Assembly (NCBI RefSeq): GCF_026151205.1
Contig: NC_087072.1
Span: 13,306,169 to 13,370,168 of the forward strand
Direction: 5' to 3'
DNA: 64,000 nucleotides
Source: Bolinopsis microptera
Taxonomy: Eukaryota; Ctenophora; Tentaculata; Lobata; Bolinopsidae
Part shown: positions 21,292 to 31,230 of the stretch, in pieces
Layout of the letters: each line of letters opens with the position of its first letter
Numbering within the stretch: position 1 is the first letter of the stretch
The notes under the pieces: model-generated
What the model was told of the DNA's origin: nothing
Database searches by the model: none
The model's input: the letters and a program-made list of their open reading frames with translations, nothing else
Made by a program: the position numbers and the translations under genes

Positions 21292-23055
21292 AACGCTATA
21301 ACGCTAACGCTGACGTTGACGCTAACGATAACGCTAACGATAGCGTTTAGCTTTAGCGTCAGCGTCAGTGTAAGCGTCAGCATAAGCGTCAGCGTAAGCG
21401 TTAGCGTTAACGTTAGCGTCAGCATCAACGTTAGCTTCAACGTTATCGTCAGCGTCAGTGTTAACGTTAGCGTCAGCGCCAATGTTAGCGTCAACGTTAG
21501 TGTCAGCGTTAGCGTTGCGTTAGCGTTAGTGTTAACGTTAGCGTTAGCGTTAGCGTTAACGTTAACGTTAACGTTAACGTTAACGTTAGCGTTAGCGTTA
21601 ACGTTAGCGTTAGCGTCAGCATCAACGTTAGCGTCAACGTTATCGTTAGCGTCAGCGTCAGTGTCAACGTAAGCGTTATCGTTAGCGTTAGCGTCAGCGT
21701 CAGCGTCAGCGTTTACGTTTAGCGTTAGCGTTTACGTTTAGCGTTAATGTCAGCGTTAGCGTTAGCGTAAGCGTCAGCGTTAGCGCGAGCTTACGGTAAC
21801 GCTAAACGCTAACGTTAACGCTGACGCTAACGCTAATGCTGACGCTAACGCTAGCGCTAACGATAACGTTGACGCTAACGTTGATGCTGACGCTAACGTT
21901 AACGCTAAAGTTAACGCTAACGTTAACGCTGACGCTATCGCTAACGCTAATACTGACGCTAACGTTGACGCTAACGTTGATGCTGACGCTAACGTTAACG
22001 CCAACCCTAACGCTGACGCTAACGGTGACACTAACGCTGACACTAACGCTGACGCTAACGGTGACGCTAACGCTGACGTTAACGCTGACGCTAACGCTGA
22101 CACTAATGCTGACGCTAACTCTTCAGCGTTAGCGTCAATGTTAGCGTCAGCGTTAGAGTCAGCGTTAACGTCAGCGTTAGCGTCAGCGTTAACGTCAGCG
22201 TTAGCGTCACCGTTTAGCGTCAGCGTTAGGGATGGCGTTAACGTTAGCGTCAGCATCAACGTTAGCGTCAACGTTAGCGTCAGTATTAGCGTTAGCATTA
22301 GCGTTAGTGTTAGCGTCAGCATTAACGTTAGCGTTAACGTTAGCGTCAGCATCAACGTTAGCGTCAACGTTATCGTTAGCGCCAGCGTTAGCGTTAGCGT
22401 TAACGTTAGCGTTTAGCGTTAACGTTAGCTCGCGCTAACGCTGACGCTTACGCTAACGCTAACGCTGACATTAACGCTAAACGTTAACACTAACGCTAAA
22501 CGTTAACGCTTAACGTTAACGCTGACGCTGACGCTAACGCTAACGATAACGCTTACGTTGACACTGACGCTGACGCTAACGTTAAGGCTGACACTAACAT
22601 TAACGTTGACGCTAACGTTGATGCTGACGCTAACGCTAACGCTAACGCTAACGCTAACGTTAACGTTAACGCTGACGCTAACGCTAACGTTAACGTTAAC
22701 GTTATCGTTAACGCTAACGCTAACGCTAACGTTAACGTTAACGTTAACGCTAACGCTAACGCTAACGTTAACACTAACGCTAACGCAACGCTAACGCTTA
22801 CGCTAACGCTGACACTAACGTTGACGCTAACATTGGCGCTGACGTTGACGCTAACATTGGCGCTGACACTAACGTTAACACTGACGCTGACGATAACGTT
22901 GAAGCTAACGTTGATGCTGACGCTAACGTTAACGCTAACGCTTACGCTGACGCTTATGCTGACGCTAACACTGACGCTGACGCTAAAGCTAAACGCTATC
23001 GTTAGCGTTATCGTTAGTGTCAACGTCAGCGTTAGCGTTATAGCGTTAGTGCATA
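21292..23055. repeat. Hexamer array, TTAGCG/TTAACG/TCAGCG variants
   Basis: Continuous degenerate hexamers of GCGTTA, GCGTCA and GTTAAC type. The dominant strand switches repeatedly (near 21790, 22115, 22435 and 22990), so the block is itself a nest of inverted repeats. Lack of stops produces long Leu-Thr or Val-Ser pseudo-frames on both strands, which are not genes. Confidence 0.95.
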
Positions 23056-23111
23056 ACTGAAAACATACATAATGTAAACAATCAAAACCCCGATTTACCG
23101 TGGCTTTTTCC

Positions 23112-23243
23112 TTTCTCACAAACTCCGCGTACATCGGAGTAATACTAATACTGTGTAACTTTTAACTGTATGTTTGTTTCTCCCAAACTCCGCGTACATC
23201 GGAGTAATACTAATACTGTGTAACTTTTAACTGTATGTTTGTT
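23112..23243. repeat. 65-bp tandem repeat, two copies (right arm, inverted)
   Basis: Inverted counterparts of the five-copy array at 20901-21225. Two units remain here, showing arm-specific expansion or loss. Confidence 0.9.
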
Positions 23244-23830
23244 ACATACTATATTACTAACAGTAAAGTTAAGAGTAATAATTGTAAGAAGCGTACCATG
23301 TTGAACTTATCAACGGTCACTTCACACTTTACACTTGCTTTTAGTTCTAAAGGTTATTTTTAAAACATAGCTCATCGGACGTTATTTTACCCGTACCGCC
23401 ACCGGACATAATGTGAACGGCCGGCATAATTTTGAGCGGAAATTAAAATAAACGCTAGGGTTTAACTTGTAGCATCTGCAACTATTAACTTATGTCCGTA
23501 AAAATAAACTATAAGTTAGTTTTATTGATCATATTAGGTGTACAACTACAACTACAATTAATTTTGCTCAGTGTTATGTTTTAATAGTTTAATATTTTGG
23601 TATTCCCCTGTGTGTTCCAACATAACAGGAATATTTACTCAATGACTCAGAGTAGAATGTATATACTAATCTCTGATATTATATATTGAAACATAGCCCG
23701 CCAAGTACAGCACATCACAGTGCTGGCAAGCACGACCGTTGCATTTATTGTGGGTATACTATGTTCCCCATTTACTATTATACCCCTTTTACTATTATAC
23801 CCCCTTTGGTACACGTTACAAGCCTCTTTT

Positions 23831-23888
23831 GTGCACGCGAAGCGTGCACTCCGGCCGGAGGCGGCGGCCGAAGGCCGCCGCCTCCGGC
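23831..23888. repeat. Twin GC-rich hairpins with GAA loops
   Basis: A perfect 8-bp stem GTGCACGC-GAA-GCGTGCAC (23831-23849) is followed after 4 nt by a perfect 16-bp stem (GCCGGAGGCGGCGGCC at 23854-23869, loop GAA at 23870-23872, complement at 23873-23888). It stands out from AT-rich surroundings. Function unknown. Confidence 0.9.
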
Positions 23889-25289
23889 AGGAGTTTTCCA
23901 GGCATTAAAACTCATCGGAAGTCGTTCAGCAGATTTATTTTTAGTTCAAAACATTCTAATTTGATGTCAAAGATGACAGGAATAAAAAATAGTTATGTTC
24001 AGATTTTTAAGAAATTTGCATAAAATACTCGCCAGCACTGTTATACGAAATTCGGTAAAAAAACCCAAAATCGCCATATTCAGGTGTCCTAAAAACCATG
24101 TTAAAATTGAGTTAGAGATCTGAAATTTTTCAGGGCGTCTAGACGTTGACCAAATTGACTGCAAAAAAAGTTTCAGGTTTCAGGAGCATCGGGAAATGGG
24201 TTTTCTAGAACCCCTGTTTTACGACAGATTGTCGGGACATATACAGATAGATATACATATATATTCAGGGATAGACGCTTTGCCAGTCAATTGTAGCCTG
24301 TATTTAAGTGTCCATAGATTCAAAAGTATAAAAGATACAGCCATTTCCGACCACAGGTCTTGCAAATAATTGTTTACACTTTAGTTTACATTGTATAAAA
24401 AATTTATTTGACGTCATAAACACCCCTTGATGACGTCATCAAGTTAACCGTTTTTAAAACTTGATTTTTGACAAAGTAATAACTTTTAAAATTAATTTTA
24501 ACCCATTAAGGAGTAATTTTATTCAAAATCTGAGGAAATTTTCATCTTAGATAATTGTTCAAGCATTCTGAAAATCTACCGGAAAGTTTTTCTAGCTTGC
24601 TCCTTCATAAAGATATTTGTCATTGAAGTTTGTGCTTTTTTGAAGAATTATTTTATAAAAACGTCAATTTTGCGATTTAGTATTCTTTGGTGTTGGGCCA
24701 TGCCTTGGGTTGTGGAGCTCAGTTCTGCTTCCTATAGGTATAAATTGTGCATTAGGCTAGTTTTAAAGTTGAAAATCGAAAAGTTGCACACGTGGGGACA
24801 CGCCCAAATTTATAGAAAATTGCTAAAATCACTGAAAATTGCTGTTTTCGTCATTTTCTGTCAACTTTAGAGTGCCGTTGTGATTACAGTTCTTCTTGAA
24901 ATACTTTGAAACTTTGCATGCTTATCAAGCTATATATAAAACAATTACATGCAAAAATTTACGGCGATTCAATATTGGATGCGCATGCAACGTCCGCTCA
25001 AAGTTTGCACGTGCGAAAGGTGAGAATTTTGCTCATTCGTGATTTCCAACAAATTCTGCTTTGCCACGACAGTTTAATGTCATTATATATGAATTTAATG
25101 TCAACTTGAATGAGTATTAAGTGGTATATTCAGTCAGTGATGGACCGATATGCTTACCTAAACACAAGGAAATGTTTTTAAAGGAAAAATTTCGAAATCG
25201 TTGAAACTTCCTCCTTATTATAATGAAGATATCAGTTTACATTTCGACTTTATAAAGTACCCTGACATTATAATCAAAAAGAGATGATA

Positions 25290-25795
25290 TTTTACCAAAA
25301 CCCATAATCATGGGTAGAGTGGACCGCTGCCAGTGTCTCTCTTTCCCAAACAAAAGGAAATGATATTAATTTGATTGACCGTTCTCAAATGCAAAATGAT
25401 ACCGAGAATGAAATCGGTCGCTCGCTTTTCCCATTCATTTACAATTGTAATAGATTAAGAAGAACTACCCAAAGGCAGCTGTACTCGGCAATAAAGATTC
25501 AATAAACTTCAGCTAATGCAATAAGTGATAACTACCACCCTTACCGCGAAATACTAGGTATCGACCCGAACGCAACCCAAAGAGATTTTTACAGCATCTG
25601 ATTGACATGTAATCAATCGAAAATTATTACAATTCGTAAGCCGTGAATGAATGGGAAAAGCGAGCGACCGATTTCATTCTCGGTATCATTTTGCATTTGA
25701 GAACGGTCAATCAAATTAATATCATTTCCTTTTGTTTGGGAAAGAGAGACACTGGCAGCGGTCCACTCTACCCATGATTATGGGTTTTGGTAAAA
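25290..25795. mobile_element. 506-bp MITE with TA target duplication
   Basis: Arms of about 150 bp (25290-25440 and 25645-25795) are inverted copies starting TTTTACCAAAACCCATAATC. TA is present on both sides (25288-25289, 25796-25797), and the uninterrupted arm copy at 20428-20429 has a single TA there. It is Tc1/mariner-like by duplication type, with no coding capacity. Confidence 0.8.
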
Positions 25796-26157
25796 TACCT
25801 CAATACACATTACAGTGAACGTAACCTGCAATGCGATCCTGAGGGCTATAATTATGAGAAGGTGTTGTCACGTGATCTCCCTCACATGACTACTATCGAG
25901 TCACCATTTAGTATGAATCAGCAATTAAACTACTGTGCTTACATATGCAGAATGATGGATGAGCACATATAATTGCCTGCTTCATAGTTTGTTCACCCAA
26001 TATATTCACCCAATGTTATTGTTACTATCAAAGCTGTGTTAGGACCATTTTCAAAAATATTTCGCCATCTATACTGTCACAATGTAAGTTTTACAATGGT
26101 ACAACCTCCATAAAAATCTAAAAAAATCGGATAAAAACAACCACACTATCATTCCGC

Positions 26158-26740
26158 CTAATCTCTATTCTTTATGTTTATGAACATGATAGCCTGAGGT
26201 CCCCAGGTAATAATTGACGATGTCAATTCATCGCAGCTCGGCTTTTAATGATAACTTAAGTTATTCGTGTCAGAAGTTCACAAACATTTTAAAGAATATA
26301 GATACGTTTATAAACTGAAACACATTTGGTTTGATAATTAAAGTGATTTCCCCAACTTTCAATTTGATTGTTTACAATTAAGCCGAGTTTATATGATCAG
26401 TTTAACTTTAAGATCTGGTGGATACTTGCAATTCCAACACTTAATCAGTGATCTCCTCACTCAATCAACCCTATGATTGGTTCGAGACTGCTTATAGGGC
26501 ACCAACCGAAGCGATATACCGCGAACATTTTTGATTTTAAGGAAAGTCACTATTAGAGTTTGGCGGCCAGCTCAGAAAGCTAAAGATCAAAGCCTTTTCG
26601 TCTCTCTTGAAAAACACGTGCAAAAACCGAGGACGGGGATACGATAAAACAAGCTGTTTGTCGACAGTAGTGATCCTTGCAGTTGCACCCGGGCACCGCA
26701 TCCAGTCCTGAAGAAGGCGTACTTCCAGCTGACTCCCTTT
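26158..26740. other. Unassigned intergenic DNA
   Basis: No coding frame, repeat or RNA could be supported. Confidence 0.35.
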
Positions 26741-26744
26741 ATAA

Positions 26745-26804
26745 ATATATATATATATATATATATATAGCTCACCCACACATATATATATGTGTGGGTG
26801 AGCT
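26745..26804. repeat. (TA)n plus 36-bp perfect palindrome
   Basis: A TA run (26745-26768) is followed by a perfect palindrome, 26769-26804 (AGCTCACCCACACA, central TATATATA, TGTGTGGGTGAGCT). Confidence 0.9.
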
Positions 26805-27133
26805 AACGAGCTCGTTAATCATTAATGGGAAAGAGATCACATCATTGTGGGCACTTACTCGTCGAAACACGTCATCGGGTTCGGATAGCATGCCCATGTT
26901 ACGAGTAATACGGTGCACGCACGGGTTGCATCACTCGGCTCCCCCTGTATAGTGAAGCGACAGTGGGGGTCACCACGTGATACAAACTGGTTGCATGGCT
27001 TAATTCATGGCTTTAGGCGTTATGCCATCATATCCGTTCAGTTAGGCCAAGAGACCTAGAATCGCCGATTACTGATTACTATATTAGCTTATTAGTATAC
27101 TACTAGCTTAGTACTACTATACTAGGACAAATA
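26805..27133. other. Unassigned intergenic DNA
   Basis: No gene, repeat or RNA recognised. Contains short TACTA/TAGTA-rich words near 27080-27120. Confidence 0.35.
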
Positions 27134-27135
27134 TA

Positions 27136-28041
27136 CCTTATCGGACGGACATTAAATGAACGGACATAATTATGAACGGACATTAATATGAACGCTAGAA
27201 GGCATTCAAAACCATCAAATAATTTTTGACGTTTTTTTATTTCAACAAATGATTTTTAAATCCATTTTTATACAGTAAGTAAGAAAAGCAGTCGTTATAA
27301 GCAGTAAATATGTTAAAATATGTGTACATGATCAGTGTCTAATATCATTATCACATATCATTTTCATCAATTGGGTTTTCGTGCATGAAATAGTCCATGC
27401 TTAAAGCATCAGTGATTTCTACATTCTAGCTTATATTAATGGAAATCTTTTTTATTATCAAACTGAAATTACTACCCCGGTCCTGCATTTCAGTGTTAAC
27501 TTTTACAAGTCATTCGGCGTGAAGTGGTTTTATCTTAGACAACTTTAGGTTAACCTAGGTTAACAGCTTAACATCACGTGGAGCTTTCCTAGCACTGTTT
27601 CATTACCTCCCCTGCGTAATATGAGCAATAACGACGTCGGACAATGTCCTTGGCAACACGATTTACCGTAATATCTCTGGAACAAGTTTGTCATGTTGTC
27701 GGCGCGGCCGGGGGGACTAGCTCATGAACTATGTAAATGTTGTTGAATGCCATAATTTCGTTGACTTTTTCCGCCAAGTGACCCTTGAAAACATTATATA
27801 CTAGTAGTAGTAAAGTTTTCTGTGCCTCCGGCAGACCAAGGAGAACCTTATTAGTTGCATTGTCATATTCTGGACAAAAACTTCGAAGTGGAAAAATTTT
27901 TGAAAAAAATTCAACGGACTTTAACTTGGAGTTGGACGGACCTTAAAATTAAATGAACGGACTTCATTTGAACGGACATTAAGATGGACGTTAGGGCCTC
28001 CAGCGTTCAATTAATGTCCGTCCAAATAAGGTCCGATAAGG
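27136..28041. mobile_element. 906-bp TIR element with TA flanks
   Basis: The ends are CCTTATCGGAC and GTCCGATAAGG with TA outside each (27134-27135, 28042-28043). Subterminal words GAACGGACATTAA and GGACGGACATTAA recur in both orientations at both ends. There is no transposase ORF. The TA duplication is short, so the exact boundary is only likely. Confidence 0.65.
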
Positions 28042-28043
28042 TA

Positions 28044-28992
28044 ATCTGTAATCACTCCTCAGTCACAATCACATTCAGTCTGCATTCAATTTACAATTAC
28101 ATAACAGTAAGTTAAACTTAAAGTACTTAAGTTTTATAATAAGTATAACACCATGATCACTATGACTTTGATTCTAGAGTTCAGAAAAAGAGTAAAACAC
28201 TTATAGTTATTAAAAAATCACCAAACATTTTCAAAATTTGTTTGGAAATTTTTGGGCGGTCATAAGCGTAAATAATTGTGTCCCTGGGCCCCAGATTATT
28301 TGCCCATGTTTAATCATAATTTTATTCTTCATCTCTTGATCATCTGAAATTGAATTTTGAATGAAACTTTCAGATGATCACTATCAGACGGAAAAAGTCG
28401 CGATTTTACATAAATGCCACGCTGTCGTACTGAGTACTCGTACGCCGGGGGACCGGGGGTGGTACCGGTGGCGTGCGGAGTGGTCAAATTGACCGCGGGC
28501 GGCGGCGTTCGGCGTTGGCGGACAAGCCTGCTGAAAGTGAAAGTAAGACTAAGAGTAGTAGTACATAATATATAGCACTTTTTGATGTATAATATTAGTA
28601 TATACTATTACTAGCATAGCTACGTGTACTTTAAATTTCTGGTGACGTGTCAGAATTTCTTTTTTTGCTGGCCATCATCCATCACTGCAAAGTTGTGTCA
28701 TTTTAATGTAAGTTTGTTATTTGCTCTACACATGTGTAAGGAGGAACTACATGATCGATCTAATAAGAGTGTTTATCCTGTCACCTGTGTAGTGGCCCGC
28801 TAATTTGATAACATTGTTTGGCTGTAATTTGATACTGATCTACTGACTTATTACTGACTTGTTTTATGCACTTTGTTTTAAAATCGTTGTATGTTGTAGC
28901 AAACCTTCTTAATCTCCAACATTCCGAGATTTTAATATCTAAAACGCAACTTATATCAATCAATAGCGATAGTCAATACATTTTAGTCGTTT
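28044..28992 (+). other. 5' flank of the sulfotransferase gene
   Basis: Upstream region of the CHST start codon. 28425-28530 is strikingly GC-rich for this locus (GCCGGGGGACCGGGGGTGG, GCGGGCGGCGGCG) and could be a promoter or CpG-rich 5' segment. No defined core promoter was identified. Confidence 0.35.
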
Positions 28993-29112
28993 ATGATGAG
29001 ATTTAGCAAGTTTTTCTGCTACGGATGCACAATATGTTTCTTGCTAGTTATATTCGGGTTCATATGTTTTTCTCTTGGGTCTTCTCAAGTTAACAATAAC
29101 ATACCATGTACA
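28993..29112 (+). CDS. Carbohydrate sulfotransferase, exon 1 (type II membrane anchor)
   Basis: Forty codons starting MMRFSKFFCYGCTICFLLVI: a short basic cytosolic tail, then a hydrophobic segment (CFLLVIFGFICFSLG), i.e. a Golgi type II signal anchor. It ends at a strong donor, ACA|GTAAGT, phase 0. Exon 2 at 52383 also begins in phase 0 and continues as a stem region, so the two are joined by a 23.3-kb intron holding the provirus at 29389-52362. Assignment to the same gene rests on strand, phase and topology; a transcript would prove it. Confidence 0.65.
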
Positions 29113-29388
29113 GTAAGTGTCATTAAAATATTGTGTATTATGTAATTGTACGTACTTGTAGGATTTAAAAACTAAATTTTGCTTTCGCTGGCTTGTAGCT
29201 GCATTTCGCCTTCGGGAGTACACTTAGCTTATAATATATGAATACTGGTTTAGGAAAAATCAACATTCCGTGTTGTGCCCTCTATGCAGGCTTTGCTAGC
29301 TCGATGTTTTAAAAATGGATATAAGATGTATAAATCTTTACCAAGCCTATTTAAATAGAAGTCCGAATCCAAATATTTATTATCAATA
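29113..29388 (+). other. Start of sulfotransferase intron 1
   Basis: Intronic sequence between the exon 1 donor and the provirus. The last four bases (29385-29388, AATA) are the left target duplication. Confidence 0.5.
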
Positions 29389-30080
29389 TGTTGTAATATG
29401 GTATTTAGAGATATCTTATAGGATATCTTAGTTTTAGTATAACGTTTACGGGACGTAGAATTTAGTATGTGTTTCCGGGTATATATATTAACCAATGTTT
29501 TTATATGTTCGTATTTGGGAGTTACACATTTTGAGTGTAAGTCGGTTGGCTGGCAGAACTACTGTCAGACTAACTGTCTGTAACGAGCCGTCCGCTCACT
29601 TTGCACCTGACTAACAGCCAGACCTGTGGTTGGTCCTCGCGGACACAGGGTGACTGCTAGTGGAGTGCTCATTGGCGAGACAGCGTGTCACGTGGTGCAA
29701 GCAGATGCGTTGTGCCGTCACGCAGTGTGGCGTGACGTAGATTTTGAGAGTATACCCGGAGAGCCGGAAGTGGAGAGCGGACTTCTTAGTTGCCCCTTAA
29801 TCATTTTAAGGGATTCAAATTGACGGTAGCCAGTCTTACTGAGCACTACCATTTGTGATTAGACACGTCGAGTGATCTATTAGTCACGTCAATTGATTGG
29901 AGCGAACACTTAGAAGTTTTTATCTGTTGACGTTCACTTTGTATTACTTTTCCATTTAATTAATTATCCATTTTAATATACTCGTTTCATTTCTACCTTA
30001 CGGTACGCCCTGCCGTTCGTGCTTCGTGACTAGAGCTTGACTAGCATACACTAAATACCTAAGAAACCAAGTTTTCTATA
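29389..30080 (+). repeat. Left LTR (forward subfamily)
   Basis: Starts TGTTGTAATATGG and ends TTTTCTATA, matching 51671-52362 base for base as far as I compared. A TATATATATTAACCAATG stretch near 29480-29500 could be a core promoter. Confidence 0.85.
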
Positions 30081-30110
30081 TCTGGAGGCCACGGTGGGCC
30101 TCCAGATATA
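30077..30110. promoter_or_regulatory. tRNA primer-binding site inside a 14-bp-stem hairpin
   Basis: Two bases after the LTR comes TGGAGGCCACGGTGGG (30083-30098). It starts with TGG and is compatible with pairing to a tRNA 3' end (CCA, discriminator, acceptor stem, T stem). It is followed by its own inverted copy, so TATATCTGGAGGCC / GGCCTCCAGATATA form a perfect stem around ACGGTG. This marks a fold-back junction rather than a normal leader. The tRNA identity was not determined. Confidence 0.6.
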
Positions 30111-30268
30111 GAGCGGATAAGGGAGGTAATAGAAGGTGAAAGGGGAATACAAAATCAAAACATAAATCTAAAAATATTATTCAAGTAACAAATTTGAAGT
30201 TAAACAATGAAACTCGTGAATCACAATAAATAAATACAATAAAATATCAAAACAGAAAGAAGGAATCC

Positions 30269-30850
30269 TCAGAAAGTCCTCTCCATGTTTCTGAGGTTCA
30301 CCAGGCTGTCCAGTGCCCGTTGAAGTCGCGTGTTGGACGAATTCTCGCGAATCTCGCCCATCCTGCGGATTGCCGTGCTGAATCTAACCGCGACTGCTCG
30401 CCTGTTGGCGATCTTCGCCCACTGGTACTCTCGAGAGTTCTGGAAAACTGCCCTTCTTCTCCCACAGATGGTCGTGCTGCTGGACATCAACTTGTCACGT
30501 ATCACCCTCATCTGTTTCAGTACCTCCTGTGCATCCTTATTCTTCAAAAAGTTCCCTACAGTCTCATCCACCAACTGCTTTACCCACTCATTGAGACTAG
30601 GGTATTGGAGGAGTAGGTTGATGGCTCCCTTCGTGGCAGGGAAGGTGGCTGTGTCCAAATGCTCCCAGTTCGGCATCTTGAGGGGGGTTTTGCCGCTTGA
30701 TCGAATCTCCTTGCGTCGCTGAAGCTTCTCGATCCTCCTTGTGATGCGATCCAGTTTCCGCCTGAGTCTCGCCTTCTCCTCCTCTATCTTCTCCATCCTT
30801 ATCTTCTGATCGTCCGTGAAATCCAAACCTTCAAACTCGGGGCTGCTCAT
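30269..30850 (-). CDS. Provirus accessory ORF A (193 aa coiled-coil protein), copy 1
   Basis: MSSPEFEGLDFTDDQKIRME then a long Lys/Arg/Glu heptad-like helix (about residues 15-55), a central TFPATKGAINLLLQYPSLNE segment and a basic C-terminal part (CGRRRAVFQN, IANRRAVAVRF). It lies 3' of pol in the sense orientation, where env would be in a retrovirus, but has no signal peptide or membrane segment. Just before the ATG the sense strand reads CTAGTTTCCCCCTCCAG|ACC, a good splice acceptor, suggesting a spliced subgenomic mRNA. Function unknown; family not recognised. Confidence 0.7.
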   Translation of the reverse strand: MSSPEFEGLDFTDDQKIRMEKIEEEKARLRRKLDRITRRIEKLQRRKEIRSSGKTPLKMPNWEHLDTATFPATKGAINLLLQYPSLNEWVKQLVDETVGNFLKNKDAQEVLKQMRVIRDKLMSSSTTICGRRRAVFQNSREYQWAKIANRRAVAVRFSTAIRRMGEIRENSSNTRLQRALDSLVNLRNMERTF

Positions 30851-31230
30851 GGTCTGGAGGGGGAAACTAGGATTAGTGGCTAAAAAAAAAACTAAAATAA
30901 AGCTAAGAAAACTATTTATCTAAAAGTAGAAAACCAAACTGCTTACTAGTAAAATGTAAAAGGATCAACGTGAAAGGAGTTGAAATAACTAAAACTAAAA
31001 GAAATTATCGAAATATCAAAATGGCAGCCCTGAACGGTTCGTGTTGCGAGGCACAAACCTAATATCCCTATCAGTACTGTTCTGAAAGATACACGTGTTA
31101 AGCCTAAGTAAGGTACTAATATCACCGCTAAGTACTAAGAGGAAAGCCTAGGTAAGTGCGTGAGATATTACTGTACTAGACTAGATTCCAAGGTATTAGT
31201 TACTTCCCTAACCGGGCATCTCCCCGACTT

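Larger units (their letters stand above)
23715..25795. mobile_element. Secondary insertion in the right arm of the Foldback-like element
   Basis: The arm sequence GTACAGCACA|TA|CCTCAATACAC (intact, inverted, at 20420-20440) is split here between 23714 and 25796. The insert starts CACAGTGCTGGCAAG. A complementary CGCCAGCACTG lies at 24032, so a smaller hAT-like piece (about 23718-24041) is possible but no 8-bp duplication was found. The remainder to 25287 is AT-rich and non-coding. The insert ends with the MITE at 25290-25795. Confidence 0.55.
20077..26148. mobile_element. Foldback-like element with long tandem-repeat-bearing inverted arms
   Basis: The ends are TAGTGTGGTTG and CAACCACACTA, flanked by a perfect 9-bp duplication TCATTCCGC (20068-20076 and 26149-26157). 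The left arm is 20077-about 21291. The right arm is 26148-25796 plus 23714-about 23056, once a 2.1-kb insertion (23715-25795) is removed; the arms then agree closely over about 1.2 kb apart from copy number of a 65-bp tandem repeat. The core is a hexamer array. Long inverted repeats containing tandem subrepeats with a 9-bp duplication are hallmarks of Drosophila Foldback and MULE-related elements (established for those families). No transposase is encoded, so it must be mobilised in trans. The assignment is structural only. Confidence 0.8.

Noticed and set aside
21292-23055. Interstitial telomere
   Set aside because: Units are TTAGCG/TCAGCG rather than TTAGGG and change strand repeatedly.
21205-23134. 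Long Leu-Thr, Val-Ser and Ala-Ser-Leu frames on both strands
   Set aside because: They come from the stop-free hexamer array, occur in several frames at once and have no non-repetitive domain.
23718-24041. hAT element bounded by CAGTGCTGGC / GCCAGCACTG
   Set aside because: No 8-bp duplication (flanks GCACATCA and TTATACGA differ) and the inverted match is short.
29626-29823. 65-codon frame in the LTR (also at 51908)
   Set aside because: It is inside U3/R of an LTR and not preserved in the reverse-subfamily LTRs.
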